Of a stretch of DNA of 64,000 nucleotides, positions 43,564 to 52,478 are shown piece by piece. Origin of the DNA: Chitinophaga eiseniae. GTDB lineage: Bacteria; Bacteroidota; Bacteroidia; Chitinophagales; Chitinophagaceae. Where the stretch lies: assembly GCF_012641265.1 (NCBI RefSeq), contig NZ_JABAHZ010000008.1:234798-298797 (forward strand), read 5' to 3'. The notes under the pieces are model-generated. The model saw only the letters and a program-made list of their open reading frames with translations, did not search any database and was not told the origin of the DNA. Every line of letters begins with the position of its first letter. The stretch's first letter is position 1. The position numbers and the translations under genes are program-made.

Positions 43564-43590
43564 TAAGGGGATAGTGGCTTTATCCCCTTA
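43564..43590. terminator. Hairpin downstream of the MFS gene
   Basis: Perfect ten-base stem TAAGGGGATA / TATCCCCTTA around seven bases, five bases beyond the minus-strand MFS stop. The T run (TATTTTTA) is on the plus-strand side, so for the MFS transcript it may act mainly as a 3' end stabiliser. Confidence 0.6.
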
Positions 43591-43595
43591 TATTT

Positions 43596-44792
43596 TTAAG
43601 CGGAATAGTGTAAGCTTGCCTGGTTGACAGTATGGCGGGTGGCCAGCTGCGTGGCTTGCTCCCGGCGGTATAGCCATTCCCGGAGCGCCATCAGCAATAA
43701 TGCAGCGGAACCCAGCGCCAGCATAGCCCAGGGGGTATGATGGATACCATAGGTATTAATGACCCAACCGCTGACAGCGGTACCGATGGTAATCCCGAGG
43801 TTGCCAAAAGAAATGGAGAGGCTGTTGGCAAAGACCGGGGCCTCGGGCGCCGCACTGATTACATAAGCGTTTCCATTCAGAAAGCAGGGCGTGTGTAAAA
43901 ATCCCCATACAATAATTAAAGGAACTGATAAGATGGGCGAAAAATAGATACCTACAGATACCAGTGTAATTCCCAGCAGAAAGGCGGCTACGGTGCCGGA
44001 AAGATTTTTACCCAATAGTTTTCCGGCCACAAAGTTGCCCGGTAGTCCTGCCAGTCCGAATAACAACAACATGATACTGATCGTGTCGGGTGACATCCCG
44101 TTTACTTTTCCCATATAATCCGCAAAATAGCTGTAGGTGGTAAACATGGCCGCAATCATGCAGGTGATGGTAGCGGCACTAGCCAGGAACGAAGGCCTGG
44201 TCAGTACCCGCAGCTGGGCGCCATAAGATTGTTTTTCTTTTACCGGCATAGATGGCAATGCCAGTAGGATGGTAACAAATGCGATAGCGCTGACAATGGT
44301 TTGTATCACAAAAGATGCCTGCCAGCGATCGTATACACCTGCGATGTAGGTGGCAAAAGGAATGGTGGTAACCGTTGCCAGCCCGATGCCTGCCATCACG
44401 ATGGCCATCATTTTATGTTCCTCTTTTTTATCAGCCGCCGCAGTGGCAGCGGCAATCGCATTGGAAATAAATACCGGTTGCAGGAAAGCAGGCAGCATCC
44501 GTACCACCAGCAGCAACCAGAAAGGAGGCGATAAAGAAGATACTACCCCTGTAACCAGGAAAATGCCAATGCTGGTTGCCATGAGGGTTTTGCGGTTAAA
44601 GCCCGACATCCAAAGGGTCATGAGCGGTCCTCCCAAGGCTATGACCAGTGCAAACACGCTCAGCAGCCAGCCTGCCTGCGCAATAGAAATATGATACCAG
44701 GCGGCTACCTGGGGCAAAATACCAATAATGCCAAATTCTGTTGTGATAATGCCAATAAGTCCCAGACTTCCGATATATGCTATCCTTTTCAT
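43596..44792 (-). CDS. MFS transporter (sugar or drug efflux type)
   Basis: Inner-membrane major facilitator of 398 residues with about 12 hydrophobic segments. Its start TTEFGIIGILPQVAAWYHIS is typical of the DHA1-like AraJ/YdhP efflux group (TEFxxxGLLPxIA). Motif A-like GPLMTLWMSGFNRKTLM follows the second helix. It is divergent from a LysR regulator with a palindrome between them, so its expression is probably controlled by that regulator. Substrate unknown. Confidence 0.9.
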   Translation of the reverse strand: MKRIAYIGSLGLIGIITTEFGIIGILPQVAAWYHISIAQAGWLLSVFALVIALGGPLMTLWMSGFNRKTLMATSIGIFLVTGVVSSLSPPFWLLLVVRMLPAFLQPVFISNAIAAATAAADKKEEHKMMAIVMAGIGLATVTTIPFATYIAGVYDRWQASFVIQTIVSAIAFVTILLALPSMPVKEKQSYGAQLRVLTRPSFLASAATITCMIAAMFTTYSYFADYMGKVNGMSPDTISIMLLLFGLAGLPGNFVAGKLLGKNLSGTVAAFLLGITLVSVGIYFSPILSVPLIIVWGFLHTPCFLNGNAYVISAAPEAPVFANSLSISFGNLGITIGTAVSGWVINTYGIHHTPWAMLALGSAALLLMALREWLYRREQATQLATRHTVNQASLHYSA

Positions 44793-44890
44793 TGATCCAT
44801 TTTTTTAAATAAGTATTCCCCCGGGGTGTTATAAGGACACAAAATTGGCTGTTAAACTGATATAAGGAAAATAATATGATTTATCCCTCA

Positions 44891-44908
44891 TTATAAAATT
44901 ATTTATAA
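44891..44908. promoter_or_regulatory. Palindrome in the MFS/LysR intergenic region
   Basis: TTATAAA-ATTA-TTTATAA, perfect seven-base arms, six bases before the LysR start. It contains a T-N11-A spacing typical of LysR boxes. The region is A/T-rich, so chance is possible. Confidence 0.45.
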
Positions 44909-44913
44909 CTTGC

Positions 44914-45813
44914 ATGATGGTTAATCTGGAATGGTACCGCACCTTTAAGGCAGTATATCAGACAGGCTCGCTGACAGCCGCTTCAAAAATGCTTTTTATC
45001 TCGCAGCCGAATGTGAGTCAGCACCTATCGGCGCTGGAGGCCTATGTGGGCAAACCATTGTTTGACCGAAAGCCTAAAATTGTACCTACCGACTATGGCA
45101 AACTTTTTTACACGCAGGTAGTAGAGCCGTTGGAAAAACTGGAAAATGTGGAAACGGATTTTCGCTATCTCTGTTCCACGAAAGAAATTCCCAACATACA
45201 CCTCGGCACCGTAAAAGAATTTTTCCAGGCGCAGGTAGCCTGCCGCATCAGTACCGCTCCTGCCAATTTTGTGGTGGACTTCGGCGGCAGCAAAGACCTG
45301 GTGCGCCGGCTGCGGCAACAGGATTTTGATTTTGCAGTAGTAACGGAACAGATAGAAGAAAAAAACATTACCTACGAGCCGATACTCACGGAGCATTTTG
45401 TAGTGGTGGCGCATGCCGGTCTTGATACCAGATCATTTAAAGCACACCTGAAGAAAAATGACCTGGCCTGCGCGGAAGCATGGTTACTGGAACAAACCTG
45501 GTTTGCCAACAGCAGCGATTTGCCAGTGATACGCCGGTTCTGGCGGGATAACTTCCGTAAACGTCCGGCGCTGCAGCCTAAGTTCATCATTCCAGATATC
45601 AGCACCATCGTGCATGCCATCAGCCATGGCGAGGGCATTACCATTGCGGCAGAATATATGGTGAAAGAAGCCATTAAAAGTGGCCTGCTGAAAGAAGTGT
45701 GGCGGGGCGCCGTGCCAGCCTATAATACCGTTTACCTGGCCTATGAACCGGGCAGAATACCGGCCGACCGGGTGAAAATTATGCACGACCTGTTAAGAAT
45801 GCAGCACCTGTAA
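44914..45813 (+). CDS. LysR-family transcriptional regulator
   Basis: A 299-residue regulator. The N-terminal winged HTH (TFKAVYQTGSLTAASKMLF, then ISQPNVSQHLSALE) is followed by the substrate-binding domain from about residue 90 (NIHLGTVKEFFQAQVACRI, DFDFAVVTEQIEEKNI, ISHGEGITIAAEYMVKEAI). ATG codons at 44914 and 44917 are equivalent starts. Divergence from the MFS gene suggests it controls that transporter. Confidence 0.92.
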   Translation: MMVNLEWYRTFKAVYQTGSLTAASKMLFISQPNVSQHLSALEAYVGKPLFDRKPKIVPTDYGKLFYTQVVEPLEKLENVETDFRYLCSTKEIPNIHLGTVKEFFQAQVACRISTAPANFVVDFGGSKDLVRRLRQQDFDFAVVTEQIEEKNITYEPILTEHFVVVAHAGLDTRSFKAHLKKNDLACAEAWLLEQTWFANSSDLPVIRRFWRDNFRKRPALQPKFIIPDISTIVHAISHGEGITIAAEYMVKEAIKSGLLKEVWRGAVPAYNTVYLAYEPGRIPADRVKIMHDLLRMQHL

Positions 45814-45865
45814 TGATATTGCTGTGAAATGAGTATTTTAGTGAGATATCTATCTCTTCTGACAT

Positions 45866-46699
45866 ATGAAGCTAAAATTCCACCGACATATCCTCTTGCT
45901 GGTATTGGCCCTGCTGTGTTACGCCAACGGCTATACGCAGGATAGTACTCCCTCCTTCCGGGTCATTGCATTTTATACCGCCAAAAACGACGACGCCCAC
46001 ATCAGCTTTGTACATGAAGCGCATGAGTGGTTTTCCCGGATGGCGCAGCAATATCATTTCGTGTATGACTCCACCAGCAACTGGCAATTAATGGAGCCCT
46101 CATTTTTATCCAAATACCAGGTCGTTATATTCCTGGATACCCGCCCCGAAGCACCGGCGCAAAGGGCTGCTTTTCAGCAGTATATGGAACAGGGCGGCGG
46201 CTGGCTCGGCTTTCACTTTGCGGCGTTTGCGCTTACGCCCTCTGATGTACCTCAAAACTGGAATTGGTATCATGAAACATTCCTGGGCTCCGGTTCCTAC
46301 GTCAGCAATACCTGGCGCCCCACAGCTGCTACCCTGCGTGTAGAAGACCGCCAGCATCCCGCAACGCGCCACCTGCCGGATACTTTTTCGGCCGCGCCGA
46401 ATGAGTGGTATCGCTGGAGTAATGACCTGCGGAAAAATAAGGACATCCGTATCCTGTTATCAATTGACAGCAACAGTTTCCCGTTGGGCACCGGCCCCAA
46501 AGCGCACGAAATCTGGCATAGCGGCTATTACCCCGTAGTATGGACTAACCGGCGGTTTAAGATGCTATACATCAACATGGGGCATAACGACATGGATTAT
46601 GAGCATCATACCCATCAAACATTGTCATCGTCTTTCAGCAGTGCGGCGCAGAACCAACTGATACTGGATGCGTTGCTGTGGGTGGGAAGGGGGAAATAA
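45866..46699 (+). CDS. Secreted ThuA-like domain protein
   Basis: A 277-residue exported protein (signal peptide ending near GYTQD, residue 25) with the ThuA/class I amidotransferase-like fold: VIAFYTAKNDDAHISFVHEA, YQVVIFLDTRPEAPAQRAAF, GGGWLGFHFAAFAL and NEWYRWSNDLRKN, then YPVVWTNRRFKMLYINMGHND. ThuA domains occur in trehalose and 3-keto-sugar utilisation, and their biochemical role is still unclear. The stop codon is the first three bases of a 30-base inverted repeat shared with the convergent GH2 gene. Confidence 0.88.
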   Translation: MKLKFHRHILLLVLALLCYANGYTQDSTPSFRVIAFYTAKNDDAHISFVHEAHEWFSRMAQQYHFVYDSTSNWQLMEPSFLSKYQVVIFLDTRPEAPAQRAAFQQYMEQGGGWLGFHFAAFALTPSDVPQNWNWYHETFLGSGSYVSNTWRPTAATLRVEDRQHPATRHLPDTFSAAPNEWYRWSNDLRKNKDIRILLSIDSNSFPLGTGPKAHEIWHSGYYPVVWTNRRFKMLYINMGHNDMDYEHHTHQTLSSSFSSAAQNQLILDALLWVGRGK

Positions 46700-46763
46700 C
46701 GGGAAAATATAAACGAAAAAGCGCCCTTTCATGGGGCGCTTTTTCGTTTATATTTTCCCGTTA
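46697..46763. terminator. Bidirectional terminator, perfect 30-base stem containing both stop codons
   Basis: Arms 46697-46726 and 46734-46763 are exact reverse complements around a seven-base loop. The outermost TAA is the stop of the ThuA gene, and the other end is the TAA of the GH2 gene on the minus strand. A GCGCCC core with flanking A and T runs serves both directions. Confidence 0.88.
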
Positions 46764-49160
46764 CTCCTCGTTCATGAAGGCTTCAATCTTTCTCCGCTCC
46801 TCCTGTTTTACATATTCTCCGTATTTGTCGAGGTACTCCCGGGCAACGGGTTTGAAGCCATTTTTATCTTGTTTATTGAGCTGGTAGATCGTCCGGGCTC
46901 TTAAAAATATTTCTTCTCCGGGGGCGCCGTAAGGTTTTACCGTGGTATAGATGGCGGTCCAGTCGGGGTTGTTGCTGCCTGCCGGTATAGCGGGTGCGAT
47001 ATCATCCTGGTAAATGAGGTTCATCATTTTCACGGCGGCCTGTCTGGCTCCCATGGCTTTGTCGATGGCTTCGGTGTTATTCCGGATAATGTTAAAGCCG
47101 GTGTCTTTGGTGCTGGCAGTAACCAGCATTACATAGCGAAGGTCATCTTCTGAATAGGGAGGTTTCATGACCGCGAAATATTCATCGCTGGCTATGGCGG
47201 CGCCGTCTTTATCGCCTGCTTGTGTGGCCATCATGGCCAGTTGTTTTAAAAATTCGGGTTCCCGGTTACCATCAATATATTCCTGTAACCGGGCGCTATA
47301 GACAGCGGCTGGATCTGTGAGGTCAGCGTCCTGGATAGCAATGGCGGGCATGTTGCCCATATCGGGGTTCAGGGGTGCATGTATTTTTCTTATCTCTGTA
47401 AAAGGAATTTTAACTACTTCGCGGTCGTAGGTCATCAGGCCGTTTTGTTCGCCTTCTACATCGAAGGGTTGGGTGTAAATGCTGGCCGACAAGCCTTGCC
47501 GTTGCAATAGTTGCAGGTGCTGGTTCATGATGGTGTACTTGTATTTCAGGGCTGCCGGCTTTTCCAGGATATATCCCCAGGCGCTGGTAGCATTCCACTG
47601 GTGATGGGGAATGAAGACGCCTATACCGCCAAACTCGCCCAGCACGCGGGCCTTGCCTGGCTGCTGAATAGCATTTCTTGGATTGGGATAACTGTGCACG
47701 TCGGTGAGGTCGGCGCTGATATATGCGTTGGGACTGGGGCTTCGCAGTTTTTCATTGACATACAGGTATTCACCCGAGTGCCCGTTTACCAGGCGGGAAG
47801 GATCGGTATGTTTGATCCATTCCGTGAGGCGTTGTTGATCGAATTGGCCCCATTTTTCATTAAACAGTACCCAGGTAGTAATACTGGGGTGATTATGGAG
47901 CTGGGCCAGCGTTTCCTTACACTGGGCTTCAAAAGCGGCTTTGGCGCCTTCGGGGAGACCGTGGTTGGGGCTTACCATATCCTGCCATACCAGTATTCCC
48001 AGCTTATCGGCCCAATAATACCACCTGGCGGGTTCTATTTTGATGTGTTTGCGAATGGTATTGAATCCCATCGCTTTGATGGCTTTAATATCGAAGGCCA
48101 GTGCTTCATCTGTGGGAGCGGTATACAAGCCATCGGGCCAGAAGCCCTGGTCGAGCGTGCCCAGGTTGAAATACGGTTTATTATTCAGGAAGATGCGGTC
48201 CACTCCTTTTTCATCTTTTGCTACAGAAATTTTCCGCATGCCGAAGTAGCTTTTCACTTCATCTACTGTGGTATTGCCTTTCAGCAGTTGTACCGACAAA
48301 TCGTAGAGGGCGGGATGGCCGGGTGTCCATAATTCAGGATGGGATATTTTCAATTGAAGGGGTACCCCGCTTTTTCCTTTTACCTGGCCGGCCACGGCGC
48401 CATTCTTTAGCGCAGTAGCGGTTACAGTGTAGCCGGCAGGCGCATTGACGGTGATATCCAGCAGGCTTTTATCGATATCAGGCGTCAGCAACAGGCCAGC
48501 GATATAGTCGCGGGGCACCTGTTCCAGCCATACCGTTTGCCAGATACCGGAGCTGGGCGTGTAATAGATATCGGCGGGATTGAGTACCTGTTTACCATGA
48601 GGACCTATTCCTTTATCGGATGGATCATATACTTTCAGCACCAGGATATTTTCCCCTGTTTTGGCAGCGGCGGTGATGTCGATGGTAAAGGCGGTGTAGC
48701 CGCCTGTATGCGTACCCACTTCTTTTCCGTTGAGATAGACGGTAGTTTGCCAGTCCACCGCTCCGAAATGCAGCAGGGTTCTTTCGCCGGCGGCAGGCTT
48801 CATTTGAATAGTTCGGCGATACCATAGCCGCTGATCGGGCAGCAGTGACCTTTTTACGCCGGATAAGCCGGATTCCAGGGGGAAGGGCACCAGGATCTGT
48901 CCATCGAAAGTGGCAGGGATGGCCGCATTAGCGGCGGTAATGGCGTATTCCCATAATCCATTGAGGTTTTCCCAGTTTTTCCGTTCGAGCTGAGGGCGCG
49001 GATAGGCTGGCAAAGCGTTTTGCGGGCTTACTTCTTTGGCCCAGCGGGATTGGATGGCAATGGGTTTCATTTGATAACTTTGCTGTGCCTGGAGGGCGGA
49101 AATCCCCGGCAGGCCGAGCAGCGCGATGAATAGCAGCTGTTTGCGGATGTGTTGTAACAT
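46761..49160 (-). CDS. Secreted glycoside hydrolase family 2 enzyme (beta-galactosidase/glucuronidase-like)
   Basis: A 799-residue exported enzyme (signal peptide to about residue 25). In order: a sugar-binding sandwich (about 60-215, LWYRRTIQMKPAAGERTLLHF, VYLNGKEVGTHTGGYTAF), an Ig-like domain (about 220-310), and a TIM barrel with acid/base Glu435 in WVLFNEKWGQF and nucleophile Glu509 in ARVLGEFGG. The C-terminal extension of about 180 residues is not a domain I recognise. The short barrel and the NLGTLDQGFWPDG block mark it as an atypical GH2 of the kind often labelled beta-galactosidase. Substrate not inferable. Confidence 0.9.
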   Translation of the reverse strand: MLQHIRKQLLFIALLGLPGISALQAQQSYQMKPIAIQSRWAKEVSPQNALPAYPRPQLERKNWENLNGLWEYAITAANAAIPATFDGQILVPFPLESGLSGVKRSLLPDQRLWYRRTIQMKPAAGERTLLHFGAVDWQTTVYLNGKEVGTHTGGYTAFTIDITAAAKTGENILVLKVYDPSDKGIGPHGKQVLNPADIYYTPSSGIWQTVWLEQVPRDYIAGLLLTPDIDKSLLDITVNAPAGYTVTATALKNGAVAGQVKGKSGVPLQLKISHPELWTPGHPALYDLSVQLLKGNTTVDEVKSYFGMRKISVAKDEKGVDRIFLNNKPYFNLGTLDQGFWPDGLYTAPTDEALAFDIKAIKAMGFNTIRKHIKIEPARWYYWADKLGILVWQDMVSPNHGLPEGAKAAFEAQCKETLAQLHNHPSITTWVLFNEKWGQFDQQRLTEWIKHTDPSRLVNGHSGEYLYVNEKLRSPSPNAYISADLTDVHSYPNPRNAIQQPGKARVLGEFGGIGVFIPHHQWNATSAWGYILEKPAALKYKYTIMNQHLQLLQRQGLSASIYTQPFDVEGEQNGLMTYDREVVKIPFTEIRKIHAPLNPDMGNMPAIAIQDADLTDPAAVYSARLQEYIDGNREPEFLKQLAMMATQAGDKDGAAIASDEYFAVMKPPYSEDDLRYVMLVTASTKDTGFNIIRNNTEAIDKAMGARQAAVKMMNLIYQDDIAPAIPAGSNNPDWTAIYTTVKPYGAPGEEIFLRARTIYQLNKQDKNGFKPVAREYLDKYGEYVKQEERRKIEAFMNEE

Positions 49161-49488
49161 AACGGTGCTGTACTTTATAGCTTTATTGGTTAATTGAGAA
49201 AATGCAACGGGGGTGTAATAAATACCGGTATGGTGCTAAAAGTCGTCTGTAAACAGGTCCGGGCGTTGAACAAAAGCTTCAAAATATACGGAATTATCGG
49301 CGATTGAGCGACCAATACTTGAGTTTTTTTACGATGCGTCTATTTATATTAAATACTCATTATATATTAAGGGTATATTAATATTATCATTATTCTTTTC
49401 CTGGGCATCTCTGCCGTGACGAATAAAAAAAATTTTATATAATTTTGGCGGCAGAACCTAAAACAACTGTCACACTTAAAAGCGTATC
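49161..49488. other. A/T-rich intergenic region with promoter for the GT87-like gene
   Basis: A 328-base region with no supportable gene between divergent genes. It is strongly A/T-rich from 49340 to 49445. An exact -7 box TAATTTTG lies at 49440-49447, giving a leader of about 35 bases for the gene at 49489. No operator-like palindrome was noticed. Confidence 0.6.
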
Positions 49489-50709
49489 ATGTTAATATCT
49501 GCCGTTAAGGGCCGCTGGAATGCCGTATGTAATGCCGTGAGCAGGATTCCGATTAAATATTTATATGCGTTGTTTTTACTAATGGCAGTAGCCATTTCTT
49601 TTCATTCCTGGTATTCTTCCCAGGACATGGAGCGTTGGACCCGTTATAATAACTTCCTGATCTTCAAAGATGCCTGGTCGCACCTGGTACACAACCAGGA
49701 TTTATATGTTCTGTATGAAGATGAGTATTACGACCTGTATAAATACAGTCCTTCTTTTGCGATGTGGATGGGCGCTTTTGCCTGGATGCCGGATGTACCG
49801 GCATTGATCTGCTGGAACCTGATGAATGTGATTGTATTCCTGGTAGCGATGCGGAAGTTGCCGATCCCTAAAGAGCGGCAGTCCGTCCTGCTCTTGTTCC
49901 TGGCTATTGAGATGATGATTGCGTTAACCAGTTCACAGATCAATGTATTCATTGCGGGCTTTTTTATCCTGGCCTGGCATTGTATGGAAAACAAGAAAGT
50001 GTGGCTGGCCACCTTGTTGCTGGTTATCACGGTGTATATCAAGATATTTGGGGTAGTGGCTATGTCGCTGTTCCTGCTGTATCCCGAACGCTGGAAGGCG
50101 GCGTTATACACCGTTTTCTGGACCCTGGTGATTGCGGTAATGCCGCTGCTGGTCATTTCCGCTGATCAGCTGACCTTCCTCTATAAGAGCTGGGCGCACC
50201 TGCTGGCCAACGACTATTCGGCTTCTTACGGCGTATCGGTAATGGGCTGGTGGCATACCTGGTTTAACATGGATATCCCCAAGCAGGGATTCATTTTAAC
50301 GGCAGCGGCCATCTTCATGCTGCCATTCATCAAGATCCTGTATAGTGGCAGCACCCTGCAACTGCGCCTGAACATGTTGGCTTCCATACTCATCTGGGTA
50401 GTTATCTTCAATCACAAGGGAGAGTCGCCCACTTATATTATTGCATTAACCGGTGTGGCTATCTGGTATTTTACCCAGCCTCCCACCCGTATCAATACGA
50501 CGCTGGCCGTGTTAACGCTGGTCTTTACTTCGTTTTCGTCTACCGACCTGATTACGCCTTATTGGATTGCCAGGACTTATGTAGAGCCCTATGCGGTGAA
50601 AGCGGTGTTCTGCTCTATTGTATGGGTAAAGATTGTGCTGGAGCCGTTCTTCGTGTCGCAGGAGTCCCTGTCGGCCGCCAGGGAGGAGGAGTTTAGCCGT
50701 GCTATCTGA
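49489..50709 (+). CDS. GT87-like (DUF2029) polytopic glycosyltransferase
   Basis: A 406-residue membrane protein with about ten hydrophobic segments and a GT-C-type layout. The first extracytoplasmic loop contains WTRYNNFLIFKDAWSHLV and DLYVLYEDEYYDLYKYSPSF, the pattern of the DUF2029/GT87 family of polyprenyl-phosphomannose-dependent mannosyltransferases. The precise donor and acceptor are unknown. No other cell-envelope glycan genes are adjacent. It ends eight bases before a long inverted repeat. Confidence 0.8.
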   Translation: MLISAVKGRWNAVCNAVSRIPIKYLYALFLLMAVAISFHSWYSSQDMERWTRYNNFLIFKDAWSHLVHNQDLYVLYEDEYYDLYKYSPSFAMWMGAFAWMPDVPALICWNLMNVIVFLVAMRKLPIPKERQSVLLLFLAIEMMIALTSSQINVFIAGFFILAWHCMENKKVWLATLLLVITVYIKIFGVVAMSLFLLYPERWKAALYTVFWTLVIAVMPLLVISADQLTFLYKSWAHLLANDYSASYGVSVMGWWHTWFNMDIPKQGFILTAAAIFMLPFIKILYSGSTLQLRLNMLASILIWVVIFNHKGESPTYIIALTGVAIWYFTQPPTRINTTLAVLTLVFTSFSSTDLITPYWIARTYVEPYAVKAVFCSIVWVKIVLEPFFVSQESLSAAREEEFSRAI

Positions 50710-50716
50710 TCACGCT

Positions 50717-50791
50717 CACGCAAAGGGACATAAGAAGCAAAGGCGCAAAGAAAACCTCTTTGCGCCTTTGCTTCTTATGTCCCTTTGCGTG
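50717..50791. repeat. Perfect 35-base inverted repeat built from CGCAAAG-like heptamers
   Basis: Arms 50717-50751 and 50757-50791 are exact reverse complements around a five-base loop. The arm contains CGCAAAG, AGCAAAG and GCGCAAAG in close succession, the A/G-rich repeat style seen as interspersed elements in many Bacteroidota genomes. It lies between convergent genes and could terminate both, but it lacks a flanking T run. Confidence 0.8.
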
Positions 50792-50792
50792 G

Positions 50793-51374
50793 TTACGCTT
50801 GTTTTCTCAGGTATTTAGTGAGAATCACGATCAGCTGACCTTCTATTTTTCCTTCAATTTGTTCGGTATTATCTTCTACGAGGCGGATATTTTTCACGAC
50901 GGTACCCATTTTGGCATTCAGGGTGGATCCTTTTACATCGAGTGATTTGGTGAGTACTACCGAATCGCCATTTTGCAATATGGCACCGTTGCTATCCCTG
51001 TGGAGGTTCACGGTGGCATCGCTTTCATGGTCGCCGGTAGCTTTGGCCCAGGCCAGCGCTTCATCGTTCAGGTAAATCATGTCGAGGCTTTCCATGGCCC
51101 AGCTTTCATGTCTTAAACGCTGGAGCATGCGCCAGGAAACGATCTGTATGCCGGGTACTTCACTCCACATGGAGGTAGTCAGGCATTGCCAGTGATTACT
51201 ATCCAGTTCTGCTTTACGCGCGATCTGCGACTGACAGGTGTCGCAGATAAGGATGCAATTGTCCTGGTCAGCATAGGATTGCGGGGGAACCTCATATACG
51301 GTTAATGTAGCAGCAGCCTGGCATAACTCGCACTGATGATTGGCCCTTTCCTGTAATAGTTCATTCAACTTCAT
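50793..51374 (-). CDS. PhnA-type zinc-ribbon protein
   Basis: A 193-residue cytoplasmic protein of the PhnA/YjdM group. An N-terminal zinc ribbon has Cys15-x2-Cys18 (CELCQ) and Cys44-x2-Cys47 (CDTCQ). The C-terminal PhnA domain reads LQNGDSVVLTKSLDVKGS, then GTVVKNIRLVEDNTEQIEGKI. Despite the name, members are not proven phosphonate enzymes and no phn genes are near. It stands alone, with the stop two bases after the 35-base inverted repeat. Confidence 0.88.
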   Translation of the reverse strand: MKLNELLQERANHQCELCQAAATLTVYEVPPQSYADQDNCILICDTCQSQIARKAELDSNHWQCLTTSMWSEVPGIQIVSWRMLQRLRHESWAMESLDMIYLNDEALAWAKATGDHESDATVNLHRDSNGAILQNGDSVVLTKSLDVKGSTLNAKMGTVVKNIRLVEDNTEQIEGKIEGQLIVILTKYLRKQA

Positions 51375-51466
51375 AAAATCCCTTTGAAAATGTCCGCAAA
51401 GGTAATCTTTTTTCCAGGGATATGGATGGTCACCCGGTATTTACCGCTGTATTGTGCAGCTGCCAT

Positions 51467-52468
51467 TTAAACGGTCAACGTCACCATAGCACCGTTTTTC
51501 CGCTTACTTTCATCCGCCGCCTCCATAAACGCCATCATCTCAATGGTTTCTTCCGGTTTTACCGGTGGGATACCGGTTTGAAAGAATTGGGTGATCTGCA
51601 GCACCAGGGGGTGATAGGAGTTAAAATCACCGATGGCCGCAATGGCTTTTTCACCAAAGGCATGGCCACCAAAACCATAGGGCCCTTTTTTTACGCCCCG
51701 CAAAGTGGCTATACGCCCGTCGTCCCAAACGGCTGTGATATGATCCATATCAGTTTCCGTAGTGCGGGTGAGTCGCTTACAACCCGTACCCATCAGGGCG
51801 TAGAGCATTTCCACGCCGTGAATGCCGTACCAAAACAAATCGGGGTGCGTTTTTTCCGTAGGTGAAGGCGTGTAAATATCCACGCCAGTTACTTTTCCGA
51901 TACTTCCACCGTTTACCTGCCGGATACTATCGATAAAGCGAAGGGCGGAAGAAGAAAACACGGGCACATTGTTTTTGGCAGCTGCCTTAAAAATAGCTTT
52001 CGTATCTGCCAGGGAGGCCGACATCGGCTTGTCTATAAACAGGCGCTTCCCCGCTTTCAGTACCGGCAAAGCCTGCTCCAGGTGTACTCTCCCATCGTTG
52101 GATTCCAGCAGCACCACATCGCATTTTTCCAGCAGTGCGCCGATGGTATCCACAATTTCTACGTTCATCTCTTTTATCTTAGCCAGGTTGCCGGGCACCA
52201 TCTCCAGGCTGGAGGCAATGTCCTTGCTGCCCTGTACATAAGCTACGGTGACATGATATCCCAAAAATGCAGGATCAGGGCTGGAGGCGTTCAGCATTTT
52301 GGTGAACTCCACACTATGCGAAGTATCCAGCCCTATAATGCCTACCCTCCGCTGATCGGCCATGGGTATAGCGCCCATGAGTGGTTGTACAGCAGCTGTT
52401 AGTCCTAATCCAATTCCTGTAATAGCGGCGTTCCGGATAAACTGCCGGCGATTGTATGCATTGTTCAT
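51467..52468 (-). CDS. Tat-exported Gfo/Idh/MocA-family oxidoreductase
   Basis: A 333-residue dehydrogenase-like protein. The N-terminus NRRQFIRNAAITGIGLGL is a twin-arginine signal, which suits export with bound NAD(P). The Rossmann part reads RRVGIIGLDTSHSVEF and DVVLLESNDGRVHLEQALPVL, and the family signature is FIDKPMSASLADTKAIF (about 140-156). It is the last gene of the second SusCD operon, ten bases after the symporter gene, and probably acts on the sugar oxidised by that locus. Confidence 0.9.
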   Translation of the reverse strand: MNNAYNRRQFIRNAAITGIGLGLTAAVQPLMGAIPMADQRRVGIIGLDTSHSVEFTKMLNASSPDPAFLGYHVTVAYVQGSKDIASSLEMVPGNLAKIKEMNVEIVDTIGALLEKCDVVLLESNDGRVHLEQALPVLKAGKRLFIDKPMSASLADTKAIFKAAAKNNVPVFSSSALRFIDSIRQVNGGSIGKVTGVDIYTPSPTEKTHPDLFWYGIHGVEMLYALMGTGCKRLTRTTETDMDHITAVWDDGRIATLRGVKKGPYGFGGHAFGEKAIAAIGDFNSYHPLVLQITQFFQTGIPPVKPEETIEMMAFMEAADESKRKNGAMVTLTV

Positions 52469-52478
52469 TGCAACTACT

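Noticed and set aside
44820..44845. TATAAGGACAC near the MFS/LysR promoter, similar to the sigma-fecR motif
   Set aside because: TAGGGA and the T-rich tract are absent at the right distance, so it is probably chance.
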